Shown: positions 41,530 through 51,467 of the stretch, one piece after another | Position numbering within the stretch: the stretch's first letter is position 1 | Layout of the letters: the number at the start of each line of letters is the position of its first letter | Source: Oscillospiraceae bacterium | Lineage (GTDB): Bacteria; Bacillota; Clostridia; Oscillospirales; Oscillospiraceae | Length of the DNA stretch: 64,000 nt | Direction: 5' to 3' | Assembly: GCA_902778115.1 (NCBI GenBank) | Contig: CACYWG010000002.1 | Location: forward strand, 1 to 64,000 | Notes under the pieces: model-generated | What the model was told of the DNA's origin: nothing | The model's input: only the letters and a program-made list of their open reading frames with translations | Database searches by the model: none | Program-made: the position numbers and the translations under genes

Positions 41530-44500
41530 TCAGGCTCTGTTCTTCCTCTTCTTCTGCTCGATCACGAGCACGGCCATCGCCGCGGAAGAGGCCGCCATCA
41601 GCGCGATCCAGAGGCCAAGGTTCGCCTCGTCGCCGGTCTTCGGCGTCTTTCCGTTGCCGCCGCTGCTGCTGCCGGTCCAGACCAGGAGCAGCGGGGAGGT
41701 GCCCTTCACGGTGAAGCTCAGGGTGCTGCCGCTCTTGGTGATGGTGGGCATCTCGCCCTCTCCGGCCTTGTGGCCGTTGCAGTCCTCGCCGAAGAGGTGC
41801 AGGACCACGAAGCGGTCGGTCTCGGCGGAGCCGCTCGGGATCGCCAGGCTGACCTTCACGCCCTTGGTCGGGAACAGGTCTGCGTCCAGAGGCAGCCACT
41901 CGCTGCCGTCAAAGTACTCGACCTTCAGCTCATAGAGCTTGTTGCCCTTGACCGTTGTGGTGCCCAGACGGCGCTTGACGGTGTTGAGCATGGCGGTCTT
42001 CATCGCGTCGACGCTGGCGTACTTGGTCTTGAGCGCCTCGGGGACCACGGCGTTTTCCGTGACCGTCACGCGCAGCTCGAACCAGTGCGCATAGAGCGTG
42101 GTGCTCTCGGTGAGGACGTCGCCCTCAAAGACCTGCTCGCCGCCGTCCTTCTCGTCATACCAGCCGCCGAAGATGTAGCCGTCGCGCTCCTGCGGGGTGG
42201 GCAGGGCGGGCACGCTGCCGTCGGCGTTGGCATTCAGGCGCGTTCTGGAGACCTTGCCGCCGTTGGCGTCCAGAGTGATGACGATCCCTTCCTGCGGCGG
42301 CAGCGGTTCGTCGTCACCGCTCCAGGTCAGAAGCAGCGGGGACATGCCCTTGATCGTAAAGCTCAGCGTGCTGCCGTCCTTGGTCACGGCGGGCATTTCC
42401 GCATTGCCGGCCTTGTGGCCGTTGCAGTTCTCGCCGAACATGTGCAGCGCGAAGAAGTCGGCATCCTGCGAGGCGCCCGTCGGGATCGGCATCGTGCAGA
42501 GCACGCCTTCCTTCGGGAAGTTTGCCGCCGTCACCGGCTTCCAGCCGCTGCCGTCGTCGACCTCGACAATGAGCTCATAGAGTTTGTCGCCATGGAAGCT
42601 GTCAATGCCCGTCGCCTTCTTCAGGGTGGCCATCATCGCGGACTTCATCGCATCGACGCTGGCGTATCTGGGCTTGAGCGCCTCGGGAACCACGGCGTCA
42701 TCGCTGACGACCACGCGGTACTGCGGCTCAACAGGCTTGACGGTGTAGCTGAAGCTTGCGATCTCGCTTTCCGCGCCGTCCTTGACCGCCTTGACCTGGA
42801 TGGTCACGTCCTCGGTCACGGTGAAGCTGTCGCCCTTCGTCCAGGTCTTGCCGCCGTCGGTGCTGTACATGATCACAGCGCCCTCGGTCTCGCAGGAGAA
42901 GGTCACAACCGTGCCTTTCTCAACTTTACCGCTTTCCGGATTGGCTGTAGGCGTATCGGGCAAAATATAATCGCCAGTCCAAGCCAGGAGCAGTGGGGAC
43001 ATGCCCTTGATGGTGAAGCTCAGCGTGCTGCCGTCCTTGGTCACGTCGGGAAGCTCCGCATTGCCGGCCTTATGGCCGTTGCAGTCCTCGCCGAACATGT
43101 GCAGCGCGTAGAACTCGGCCTCCTGCGGAACGCCAGTGGGGATCGGCATCGTGCACAGCACGCCGTCCTTTGGGAAGGTCTCCGCCGTCACGGTCTGCCA
43201 AGTCGTACCGTCCGTGGAGACCTCGACGGTGAGCTCGTAGAGCTTGTCTCCCCTGAAGCTGTCGATGCCTGTCGCCTTCTTCAGGGGGGCCATCATCGCG
43301 GTCTTCATCGCATCGACACTGTCATATTTGGTTTTTAGCGCTTCGGGAACCACAACGTCATCACTAGCTACAACGCGGTATTGCGGCTGCTCGGGCGCGG
43401 GGATCGTGCAGATCACGTCCGCGCGGTCGCGGATACGCAGGCGCGGGAAGAAGTTGGTATCGGGCCAGGTGTCGTCATAGGAGGCAAGGCCGGTGGCCTC
43501 CACCTCGGCGCCGACTTCGCAGTTTTCCACTTCCTTGGAGGCGGTGATGTAGCCGTCGATGAACACGCGGGCCAGATTGCCCTCGGCGTCCTTGACCATG
43601 ATGGTCTGGATCAGGCCGTTGGCCAGCTCAAAGCTGTCGACCGTACCCTTGACGGTGACGAGCTTGCCCTCCGCGGAGCGGTCGTTGAGCTCAGAGGCCT
43701 TGATCCCGGTGGGCTCGACAGAGCCTTCGCCGATGACCTCGATGGATTCGACCTGCAGCTCGGGCTCGCCCTGGAAGAAGTCGGTGTAGCCGACGATGCG
43801 GACCTTGTCGCCGATCTTGTACTCGCCGGAGACCGGGAAGCAGCAGATGCCGGCCGTGTCGTCCTGCACGTAGATGCAGTCGAAGAATGCGGTGTCCTTA
43901 TCGTAGCCGGAGGCGTTGGAGGTCACGACGCCCTCGATGGTGAAGATGTAGCCGGTATCGTCCGGTTTGGAGGCTTCGCGCACTTCGGCGATCGTTGCGG
44001 TCCCGGCGTCCTTATCGAGAACGTCGAGCTCCAGGGTGCGCGTCTTTTCGTATGTCTCGCCGTCCAGCTCAAAGATCGCCGTCACGGTGATCACATAGTG
44101 CTTGGCGGAAGTGAAGGTGTACTTGAATTCTGCATCCTTCGTGCCGCCGGCGGGCACGCTGTAGCCGGTGGTGTCGGTGCCAAGCACCTCGGTGCCGTTG
44201 ATGGTGTAGATCACGGAGCTGACGGTGGCCGCCTTGTCCTCGTTGTTGAAGAGCGTGGTGACAAGCGTGGCTTCCTCACCGATATAGACAGGCTCAGCCG
44301 CCGCTTTGGCATCGGAAATACCGAGCTTGACGGTCGAACCGACCCAGATCGGCGCGGTCACAGCCAGGTCGCCGTCTTTCTGCGTCACCTTGACATAGTA
44401 GTAGCTGTACTGAGGCTCGAGCTCCGCGGTCAGTTCGCCGGAGGCGAGCTCTTCCGCGTTATCCCAGGTATAGGCGGTCTTGCCGCCGTCCACAATGAGC

Positions 44501-47500
44501 TCCACCTTGCTGAAGCTGTCGTCGGGATCATAGAGGTTGACCGTGACTTTCAGCTTCTCCGGGGCGTTCTCCTCGCTGAAGATCGTGCCCATGGGCTGAT
44601 CGTTGATCGTGTAGAAGATCTCCAGGTTCTTGTCTTCGGTGGCGTACACGCGCAGCGCGCGGATCGCGTTGTAGATGCCCTGCTCGGTGAAGTCGTCGGT
44701 CAGGACGACGTCGCGGGCGTCGTTGGCGTTGCCCCAGCGGCCCTTGTGGTTGTCCTGGTTGTTGGTGGGCGCCACATGCCAGCCCTTGTCCAGCGCCATG
44801 GTGTACTGCTCATAGCTGGGGTAGTAGCCGCCGGCACCGATCTGGCCCTCGCCGTTGCCGACCTCGACCAGGAACATGTGCGCGTCCGTCGCTTCGTCCC
44901 AATACGCGAAATCGGTGAAGTTGCCGAAGGTCGTGCCCGGGTGGTTGAACTGGTTCAGGCTGTCGCCCTTGTTGATGGTCTCGTAGTAGAGCTTCATGCC
45001 GGCGTCGCCGCTCTTGTTGTTCAGCTGGGCGTTGTTGCGGGACACCAGACCGTCGCTGTTGAAGGTGTTGATGTGACCGGGGCCGCCGGACCAGGTCATC
45101 TCAAAGCCCGCGAGGGCGAGGAGATCCGGATGGCTCTCATTGAAGGCCGCAGCCTTGCCCTTGTACTCCTCCCAGAGCGCACGGCTGCTCTCGGTCATGA
45201 GGCTCTTGTCGTTGAGCGCGTCGGCGGGGTTCGAGGCGCTGGTGGTGTCAAAGTAGTTGGAGTGGTCGGTGAAGGCCACGAACTGGACGTTCGCGCTCTC
45301 CGGAAGAGAGGCGATGTAATCCAGCGCGGTGTCCAGCGAGCCGGAGCCGTCGGAAAAGGTGGTGTGGGAGTGCAGCTGGCCGAAGTACAGCTGATACTCG
45401 GACTTGCCCACGGTAAAGTTCCAGCTCTTTTCCGCCTCGACGCCGTCGCTGCGCTTGACCGTGATCACCACAGTCGCGCGGCCCTTCGTCAGATCCTCGG
45501 CCGGCGTATAGCTCAGCACACCGTCTTCAAACACGGCCTCGACGGTCTCGCCGTTGACGGTCATCGTGAACACGGGATCCTCGCCCACATTGCCGATCTT
45601 CGCGGAAATCACGGGCTTCAGGTTGTCGCCGGTCTGCGCGTTGGGCGCCGGCGTCAGCTCCGTAAAGAAGGGCTTGTCGATGATCTCGACCGTCTTCTCT
45701 CCGCTGTACTCGATGCCGTAGCTGTTTTTCACATCGACCCGGATGACGAGCTCGCTTGCTCCGTCGCCGTCGATCTCCGCGGCGGGAAGCTTGAATGTGA
45801 CGACCTTGCCGTCGGCGGACTGGGTAAAGTCTGTCACGGTTCCGCTCTTGGCACCGGCCGTGTAGGTAATGGTCAGGGTCTCGATCTCATCGGCCAGATC
45901 GTCCAGCGAGAAGGAGCAGTCGTAATCCTGTTCCACAAAGCGGGAGTCCTCGCAGTCAAAGATCACGCGGGGATCCTGCACGATGTTGTTGTAGATCCTG
46001 GTATCCTCGGTCGGCTCGTAGAAGTTGAAGAGGTAGATGCCGAGCTCGTTCTTCGTGCTGAAGGTCCAGCCGGAGAAGACGCTGGAGTAATACTCCACGC
46101 AGACGGGCGTGCCGTTGTAGGTGACTTCCTTATTATAAATGATGTAGCCGCCGTCTTTGGGCGTCAGATACCATTTGGCTTCCTCGGGGGCGCTGCCGTC
46201 CTCGTTGGCATCGACGAAGAGCAGCTCCTCGCTAGAGTTGGTGGCGAAGTACTGGTCACCCACCTTGAAGGTGTAGTAGCGGCCCATCGAGTCGACGGTG
46301 AAGGCATAGGCGCCGTTGCCGGCCTTGGCCTTGTCGCCCACGATCTCGGTCGGGATCGCCCTCATGGAATAGTTGGCCTCGGCAAACAGGCCGATGGAGG
46401 ACGCCGCCGTGGCGTTGTAGGCCAGGTACTGCTTGCCCTTTTCGAGCACGCCGTCCCATTCGCCGTCGTCAATGGCCTCGACCGCATCGGCGGGATCGAC
46501 CAGATAGAACTGCAGGGCAAATTCAGTCTCTTTGAAATTGTCGTTGCCGGGCTGCGTGAAGTAGCCGGAGAAGACCTCCGTCTCGTTGCGGACATAGGCT
46601 TCGACGTAGGCCGGGCCTCTGTCGCCGGAGACCGTGGGGCTGTTCATGTAAAAGCAGTCCTCCGTCTTGGCCGGGGTCAGCGTCCAGGTGTTGTCGGGAT
46701 AGGTCGCCACGTTCAGGCTCAGCTCGGCGTATTTGCCGCTGGGCCAGACGGTGATGCTGCGGCTCTCGTCGCCGTAGGCGTAGAAGCTGTAGGTGCCGTC
46801 GTCATTCTTCTTCGCGGTCCAGACAAAGTCAGCGGTAAAGTTCTGCACCTTGTTGTTTTCCACGGTGCAGGTATTGGCCTTCAGATACCAGTCGCCGTTG
46901 GGCTTGGAGCTGATGGCGGTCATGTGGCCGGGGCTGTAGATCGCGACGGTCTTGCCGTCCAGCTCGTTCAGGTCGGTGACCAGATCGCCCTTGTCCTGCG
47001 GCTCGGGCGGTACGTCTTCGGTCTTGACCAGGTAGAACTGCATGCCGTAGGCGGCCTCGGTCAGCTTTTCCTCGGACGTGGTGTATCCGCAGAAGACCAG
47101 CTGCGTTGCGCCGTTGACCTTTTTGTTGAAGACCTCAATGTAAGCGCTGCCATAGTTGTTGGCCAGCGTGCTGCTCTTGATATAATAAGTATTGGTCTCG
47201 GTATTGCAGGTGTTGATATTCCAGTTGGAGTCGCCGCCCGAAACGCTCTTGTTGGATGTCAGCTCAACATAGTTTCCGCTCAGCCAGCCGGTCACGGCCT
47301 TGTCGCTCTGCTCAAAGCGATAGCTGCCGTCTTCATTGACGCGCACCGTCCAGACCAGGTTCGCCGCGGGATTGACCGCTTGATTGTCCTCGATCGTCAC
47401 ATCGGCAACAGCCAGATACCAGTCGCTGCCCAACACATCGGAACTCATGGCCTTGGCGCTGTCCGGGTTGTAAATGACGACCGTCGCGCCGTCCACCAGC

Positions 47501-49953
47501 TGAGCCAGGTCGGTGACAAGGCCCTCGTCCGCCGCCGGCTCTTCCGCTTTCACAGTGTAGGCAAAGCTCGCGATCGCGCTTTCGATTTCGCCCAGGACGG
47601 CTTTGACCTGCACGGTCACGTCCTCGTTGACGGTGAAGGTATTGCCCTCGGTCCAGGTCTCGCCGTTATCGGTGCTGATGAAGAGCACCGCGCCCTCGGT
47701 CGCGCAGGAGAAGGTCACCACGGTGCCCTTCTCGACCTCGCCCGCAGCCACGTCCGCCGTCGGCGTTTCCACCGTGACGGGCTCGTCGCCCTTGACCGTG
47801 ATCTCGCTGTCGAGGGTGTTGCGCAGCTGCAGCGTCTTATTGTTGATGCCGACAGCCAGGGTCACGTCGACTTTATCGCCGACCTTGACGCGCCAGACGC
47901 CCTCAGCCTTTTCGATCACCGCCTTGTAGATCTGGATCGTGTTCCCCTCGGTGTCCTTCAGGCTAATGTTCGGATTGGAATATGCGCCGTTATTGTCAAA
48001 GACCTCGGTCACTTCGAGGTCGCTCAGCTTCACATAGGTGCAGACGTCCGCTGTCGTCAGCGCGCCGATCGTCGTCTCCTTTGCCTCGAGCGTCAGGCCC
48101 GAGGATTTCTGATAAGTGGCTTTGCTCAGTTCGGGCAGGCCTCTGTAAGTGGCACGCGTACCGCCGCCGATCAGCGTATCGCCCAGGCTGATGTCGGTCG
48201 GAGCTGTATCAAAATACAGATCAATGCCGCCGGTCTCATCCTGGATATAAATGTTCCTGCCGTCGACCAGGGCAACGACACCCTTGACCGTGAACTCGGC
48301 GCCGGTCTCGCCCGCCAGGGCCTCGGCGATCGTGACGGTCTCCGGCTCGGGGATCTTCACGGTATAGGTGAAGCTTGCGATCTCGCTCTCGACTTCACCG
48401 AGAACGGCCTTGACCTGAACGGTCACGTCCTCGTTGACGGTGAAGGTGCTGCCCTCGGTCCAGGTCTCGCCGTTATCGGTGCTGTAGGAAATCACCGCGC
48501 CCTCCGTCGCGCAGGAGAAGGTCACCACGGTGCCCTGTTCGACTTCGCCCGCGGCCACGTCCGCCGTCGGCGTTGCAACGGTCACAGGCACATCGGGGGT
48601 CTCTTCCTTGAAGAAGCGGAAAGTGTAGATGTCGGGATTGTTGGTATTCATCCCGTAGACGGTGAAATATTTGTTGTAGTATTCGATATACTGCGGCTTG
48701 CCGTTGTACTGCGCGTTCGCGCTCTTGATGAACTTGCCGCCGGCGTAATTGGTGCTGGTCGTATCCTCCAGCACGAAAAGCGTATAGGTTCCGGCTTCAT
48801 CGACAAACTTCACGTCCGTACCGTCGGTGAACAGGAACTTGCCGTCTTCATTGACAAAGCTAAGCTGTTCGTCCTCGTTCACGGAAACGGTCAGGATCGC
48901 CGCGCCGTCGGGGACGTTCAGCTTGCCGTCAGCGGTGAGTGTCGCGTCGACCGCGACCTGCTCGTACTTTTTATTGTTGTAATAAAACTCTTCCGTACCA
49001 AGGACCTTGCTGTCCTTCGGATAGTAGATGACGACCTTGTCGCCGTCCTCCGGGTTCTCCGTTGAAACGAAGGTGACAGCCGCAGGTGTCGGCTCTTCGG
49101 CCTTCACGGTGTAGCTGAATTCGGCGATCTCGCTTTCCGCTTCGCCCAAGGCGGCCTTGACCTGGATGCTCACGTCCTCGTTGACAGTGAAGGTATTGCC
49201 CTCGGTCCAGATCCCGTCGTTATCCAGGCTGTAGGAAATCACCGCACCCTCGGTCGCGCAGGAGAAGGTCACCACGGTGCCCGCTTTGACCTCGCCGCTC
49301 GGCACGTCGGCCGTCGGCTTCGCCACGGTCACGACGGGCGCCTCGGTCTCGATAGGGGGCTCCGTCTCCACGGGAGCAACGATCGTAACCAGCCGCCAGA
49401 AGCGAAGCGTCTGGCCGGCGATGTTGCCGGTGTTGTTCGTGTAGCAGCGCCAGTCGGGGTTGGTCATATAGACGCCCACGTAGCGCGTTTCGTTCTTGGA
49501 ATCCACCGCGGTCAGATAGCCGTCCGTGATGGCGAACGCCGCCCAGTCCGTGTTGGTCGGCGTGCCAATGCGAACGCCGTTATTGTTGGCGGTGATATAG
49601 AGCATCCCGCCGGCGGCATTGGTAAACCGACGGCCTGCGTCGGCGAAGCCTTCGTAGGCGACGGTGGAGACCGTCCAGCCGTAATCCGCTTCGGAAACCG
49701 TGAGCTTCCCATCGGTCTCTGTCACGACTGCAGCCGCGGGCGCGCCGGAGGTGTTCGCCGAAGGGAGTGCCCAGGTCGTGCCGTCCTTGGACATCGTGAT
49801 CGCCACGACGTCGTCGGCGGTGATATCCGCCAGGGCGACCGGCTCCCAGGTCGCATTGCCGTCCGCCGCGAAGGCGGCCGCCGGCACCAGCGAAAGCAGC
49901 ATGCCGAGCAGCAGCATCACGGACAGGAGCTTGCTCATTTTCTTTATCATCAT
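41530..49953 (-). CDS. Giant sortase-anchored surface protein with PHP metallohydrolase domain
   Basis: The product is 2807 residues. It has a signal peptide (to about residue 30), four copies of an 80-residue sandwich repeat (TVVTFSCATEGAVISYS type), OB-like modules (EFTVKGVVALVDGRNIYIQD and a second near 2000), and lipocalin-like or jelly-roll regions. At about 1518-1790 a PHP domain carries QLHSHTTFSDG, the FTDHS motif and later histidines, as in the CehA/McbA group of metallohydrolases. The C-terminal part has three copies of a VVPEALK...DCNGHKAG domain and one InlB-type repeat (FGGWYDEKDGG). The end is TPKTGDE, hydrophobic helix, KKRKNRA: a sortase signal. ATG 49953 has AGGAGGT ahead. 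The substrate is unknown; a surface phosphoesterase or nuclease is a guess. Confidence 0.9.
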   Translation of the reverse strand: MMIKKMSKLLSVMLLLGMLLSLVPAAAFAADGNATWEPVALADITADDVVAITMSKDGTTWALPSANTSGAPAAAVVTETDGKLTVSEADYGWTVSTVAYEGFADAGRRFTNAAGGMLYITANNNGVRIGTPTNTDWAAFAITDGYLTAVDSKNETRYVGVYMTNPDWRCYTNNTGNIAGQTLRFWRLVTIVAPVETEPPIETEAPVVTVAKPTADVPSGEVKAGTVVTFSCATEGAVISYSLDNDGIWTEGNTFTVNEDVSIQVKAALGEAESEIAEFSYTVKAEEPTPAAVTFVSTENPEDGDKVVIYYPKDSKVLGTEEFYYNNKKYEQVAVDATLTADGKLNVPDGAAILTVSVNEDEQLSFVNEDGKFLFTDGTDVKFVDEAGTYTLFVLEDTTSTNYAGGKFIKSANAQYNGKPQYIEYYNKYFTVYGMNTNNPDIYTFRFFKEETPDVPVTVATPTADVAAGEVEQGTVVTFSCATEGAVISYSTDNGETWTEGSTFTVNEDVTVQVKAVLGEVESEIASFTYTVKIPEPETVTIAEALAGETGAEFTVKGVVALVDGRNIYIQDETGGIDLYFDTAPTDISLGDTLIGGGTRATYRGLPELSKATYQKSSGLTLEAKETTIGALTTADVCTYVKLSDLEVTEVFDNNGAYSNPNISLKDTEGNTIQIYKAVIEKAEGVWRVKVGDKVDVTLAVGINNKTLQLRNTLDSEITVKGDEPVTVETPTADVAAGEVEKGTVVTFSCATEGAVLFISTDNGETWTEGNTFTVNEDVTVQVKAVLGEIESAIASFAYTVKAEEPAADEGLVTDLAQLVDGATVVIYNPDSAKAMSSDVLGSDWYLAVADVTIEDNQAVNPAANLVWTVRVNEDGSYRFEQSDKAVTGWLSGNYVELTSNKSVSGGDSNWNINTCNTETNTYYIKSSTLANNYGSAYIEVFNKKVNGATQLVFCGYTTSEEKLTEAAYGMQFYLVKTEDVPPEPQDKGDLVTDLNELDGKTVAIYSPGHMTAISSKPNGDWYLKANTCTVENNKVQNFTADFVWTAKKNDDGTYSFYAYGDESRSITVWPSGKYAELSLNVATYPDNTWTLTPAKTEDCFYMNSPTVSGDRGPAYVEAYVRNETEVFSGYFTQPGNDNFKETEFALQFYLVDPADAVEAIDDGEWDGVLEKGKQYLAYNATAASSIGLFAEANYSMRAIPTEIVGDKAKAGNGAYAFTVDSMGRYYTFKVGDQYFATNSSEELLFVDANEDGSAPEEAKWYLTPKDGGYIIYNKEVTYNGTPVCVEYYSSVFSGWTFSTKNELGIYLFNFYEPTEDTRIYNNIVQDPRVIFDCEDSRFVEQDYDCSFSLDDLADEIETLTITYTAGAKSGTVTDFTQSADGKVVTFKLPAAEIDGDGASELVIRVDVKNSYGIEYSGEKTVEIIDKPFFTELTPAPNAQTGDNLKPVISAKIGNVGEDPVFTMTVNGETVEAVFEDGVLSYTPAEDLTKGRATVVITVKRSDGVEAEKSWNFTVGKSEYQLYFGQLHSHTTFSDGSGSLDTALDYIASLPESANVQFVAFTDHSNYFDTTSASNPADALNDKSLMTESSRALWEEYKGKAAAFNESHPDLLALAGFEMTWSGGPGHINTFNSDGLVSRNNAQLNNKSGDAGMKLYYETINKGDSLNQFNHPGTTFGNFTDFAYWDEATDAHMFLVEVGNGEGQIGAGGYYPSYEQYTMALDKGWHVAPTNNQDNHKGRWGNANDARDVVLTDDFTEQGIYNAIRALRVYATEDKNLEIFYTINDQPMGTIFSEENAPEKLKVTVNLYDPDDSFSKVELIVDGGKTAYTWDNAEELASGELTAELEPQYSYYYVKVTQKDGDLAVTAPIWVGSTVKLGISDAKAAAEPVYIGEEATLVTTLFNNEDKAATVSSVIYTINGTEVLGTDTTGYSVPAGGTKDAEFKYTFTSAKHYVITVTAIFELDGETYEKTRTLELDVLDKDAGTATIAEVREASKPDDTGYIFTIEGVVTSNASGYDKDTAFFDCIYVQDDTAGICCFPVSGEYKIGDKVRIVGYTDFFQGEPELQVESIEVIGEGSVEPTGIKASELNDRSAEGKLVTVKGTVDSFELANGLIQTIMVKDAEGNLARVFIDGYITASKEVENCEVGAEVEATGLASYDDTWPDTNFFPRLRIRDRADVICTIPAPEQPQYRVVASDDVVVPEALKTKYDSVDAMKTAMMAPLKKATGIDSFRGDKLYELTVEVSTDGTTWQTVTAETFPKDGVLCTMPIPTGVPQEAEFYALHMFGEDCNGHKAGNAELPDVTKDGSTLSFTIKGMSPLLLAWTGDYILPDTPTANPESGKVEKGTVVTFSCETEGAVIMYSTDGGKTWTKGDSFTVTEDVTIQVKAVKDGAESEIASFSYTVKPVEPQYRVVVSDDAVVPEALKPRYASVDAMKSAMMATLKKATGIDSFHGDKLYELIVEVDDGSGWKPVTAANFPKEGVLCTMPIPTGASQDADFFALHMFGENCNGHKAGNAEMPAVTKDGSTLSFTIKGMSPLLLTWSGDDEPLPPQEGIVITLDANGGKVSRTRLNANADGSVPALPTPQERDGYIFGGWYDEKDGGEQVFEGDVLTESTTLYAHWFELRVTVTENAVVPEALKTKYASVDAMKTAMLNTVKRRLGTTTVKGNKLYELKVEYFDGSEWLPLDADLFPTKGVKVSLAIPSGSAETDRFVVLHLFGEDCNGHKAGEGEMPTITKSGSTLSFTVKGTSPLLLVWTGSSSGGNGKTPKTGDEANLGLWIALMAASSAAMAVLVIEQKKRKNRA
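41660..43380 (-). repeat. Three long direct repeats in the C-terminal part of the giant surface protein
   Basis: Copies of about 400 bp lie near 43380-42970, 42720-42310 and 42065-41660, encoding VVPEALK...SVDAMKTAM...LYEL...GEDCNGHKAG...SPLLL domains. The first two are closest to each other; a sandwich repeat or an InlB-type repeat separates them. Confidence 0.85.
42730..49330 (-). repeat. Four dispersed direct repeats coding for 80-residue sandwich domains
   Basis: Copies of about 225 bp near 49330-49105, 48580-48355, 47780-47550 and 42960-42730 encode GTVVTFSCATEGAV...WTEGNTFTVNEDVTVQVKAV...SYTVK and are strikingly similar in DNA. They may recombine with one another. Confidence 0.85.
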
Positions 49954-50017
49954 AGGAGTACCTCCTCGTAACGGAGTCACATTTCGGTGTTCCCGTTTAC
50001 ATAAGTATACATTGTTT

Positions 50018-50023
50018 ATTATA
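50018..50023 (-). promoter_or_regulatory. Extended -10 of the giant surface protein gene
   Basis: Minus-strand TGCTATAAT is an ideal extended -10; the -35 position (ctggca) is weak and overlaps the palindrome TTGCCAGTGGCAA at 50040-50052, which could be an operator. Confidence 0.6.
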
Positions 50024-50222
50024 GCAGAATCTTTGATTTTTGCCAGTGGCAAAGCGCAAAAAATTCGTGGAAGAACATAGAAAAATTATCACTTTTTTTA
50101 TGAAAAGCGCCAAATTTTTAAAATGCCGGAAAATTAAGATTTTAAGCGGGTTTTTTGGACTTTTTGTTGTCATTTTTGTGTTTCTTTTTTGTAACTTTTC
50201 AGAGCAAAACGCAGGCTCTCTC

Positions 50223-50251
50223 TTGACAGGGCAAGCCGGACTTGATATGCT
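50223..50251 (+). promoter_or_regulatory. Promoter of the YibE/F gene
   Basis: TTGACA (50223-50228) and TATGCT (50246-50251) with a 17-base spacer, 33 bases before the ATG. Confidence 0.7.
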
Positions 50252-50284
50252 GTTTTCAAGCATGAAAAACGGAGATCGGACAGC

Positions 50285-51451
50285 ATGAAAAACGAAAAAA
50301 AGCCGGGCCTCGCGACCTGGCTCTCCACCGAAAAATGGGGCCTGCTCCTGCTGCTGGCGGCAGCCCTGCTGTTCATCGGCGCGCGGCTCTGGCTCGGTGC
50401 GGGCGAGGCGGAAACACCGTCGTCCGGCGACTATGCCGAGTATGAAAAAGGCGTCGTCGTCGAGATCCTGAGCGACAGCAGCATGCGGGACGAGGCCTCG
50501 GACGGCGGCTGGCGCGGCGAGCAGCGCTTGACGGTCGAGCTGCAGACCGGGCAGTACGCCGGCAAAACGCTGCTGGTCAGCAACTTCATCGGCCCGCTGT
50601 ACGGTGTGCCCCTGCGCGCGGGCGACAGCGCCGCGCTGATCGTCAATACCTACGCGAGCGGCGAAATCCGCGCGACGGTCTATGAATATAACCGCATCCC
50701 CGCGCTGCTCGGCGTGCTGCTGCTCTTTGCGCTGGCGACGGTGCTGGTCGGCGGCAAAACGGGCCTCAAATCCCTCGTTGGGCTGGCCGTCACGGTAATC
50801 TGTCTCTTTTGGGTGCTGATCCCACTGCTGCTGCGCGGCGCGCCGACGCTGCCGACGGTCTTTTTCTGCTGTGTCTTCATCACGGCCGTGGCCTTCACGA
50901 TCCTCGGCGGCCTGCACCGCAAAACCGTCTGCGCGATGCTCGGCACGGTGGCGGGCGTGGCGCTGGCGATGCTTTTCGGTCTGGCGGCGCAGCACTTTGC
51001 CCGCATCGACGGCCTTCGCATGAGCGAGGTGGAGCCGCTGCTGCAGCTGCGGCAGACCGGCGTGCCGATCGGGCTGCGCTATCTGCTGGTGGGCGGCATC
51101 GTGATCAGCGCGCTCGGCGCGGTGATGGACGTGGCGATGAGCATCTCCTCCGCGCTGGAGGAAGTGCACGCCGCCAATCCCGGCTACGGCGCGAAGGAGC
51201 TCTTCCGCTCCGGCATGAACATCGGGCGCGACATGGTCGGCACGATGACCAACACCCTGATCCTCGCCTTCCTCGGCAGCGGCTTCACGCTGATCATTTA
51301 CCTCTATTCCCTGGGCCTGGCCCGCTATCAGCTGCTGCCCTCGGCCTATATGGCCATTGAGCTCATCAGCGGTCTGTCAAGCAGCATCGGCATGATCCTC
51401 GCCATCCCGCTGACGGCGCTCATCAGTGCGGCGCTCATCGGGCGAAAATGA
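50285..51451 (+). CDS. YibE/F family membrane protein
   Basis: The 388-residue protein has one N-terminal membrane helix (about 18-38), an extracytoplasmic beta-rich domain (about 50-130) and seven or so C-terminal helices, the YibE/F layout. The VGGIVISALGAVMDVAMSISSALEE stretch near residues 272-296 is the most conserved family part. In lactococci the homologue is reported in manganese-related or stress phenotypes, but the transported substrate is not established. It is a single gene with its own promoter and terminator. Confidence 0.9.
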   Translation: MKNEKKPGLATWLSTEKWGLLLLLAAALLFIGARLWLGAGEAETPSSGDYAEYEKGVVVEILSDSSMRDEASDGGWRGEQRLTVELQTGQYAGKTLLVSNFIGPLYGVPLRAGDSAALIVNTYASGEIRATVYEYNRIPALLGVLLLFALATVLVGGKTGLKSLVGLAVTVICLFWVLIPLLLRGAPTLPTVFFCCVFITAVAFTILGGLHRKTVCAMLGTVAGVALAMLFGLAAQHFARIDGLRMSEVEPLLQLRQTGVPIGLRYLLVGGIVISALGAVMDVAMSISSALEEVHAANPGYGAKELFRSGMNIGRDMVGTMTNTLILAFLGSGFTLIIYLYSLGLARYQLLPSAYMAIELISGLSSSIGMILAIPLTALISAALIGRK

Positions 51452-51467
51452 TCCACGATTGACAAAC

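Larger units (their letters stand above)
49954..50284. other. AT-rich divergent spacer between the giant surface protein and YibE/F genes
   Basis: The spacer holds promoters for both genes (50018-50023 minus, 50223-50251 plus), a small palindrome TTGCCAGTGGCAA at 50040-50052 and about 180 bases of very AT-rich sequence. An open frame of 82 codons at 50040-50288 has a hydrophobic stretch but no ATG or ribosome site and overlaps the promoter; I do not call it a gene. Confidence 0.6.

Noticed and set aside
43381..49065. A 1894-codon open frame on the plus strand
   Set aside because: It is antisense to the giant surface protein and arises from its GC-rich third positions; the translation is low in family signals and rich in H, R, V, D typical of shadow frames.
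50040..50288. An 82-codon frame with a hydrophobic segment
   Set aside because: No ATG or ribosome site; the AT-rich sequence explains the Phe/Leu/Val stretch, and it overlaps the YibE/F promoter.
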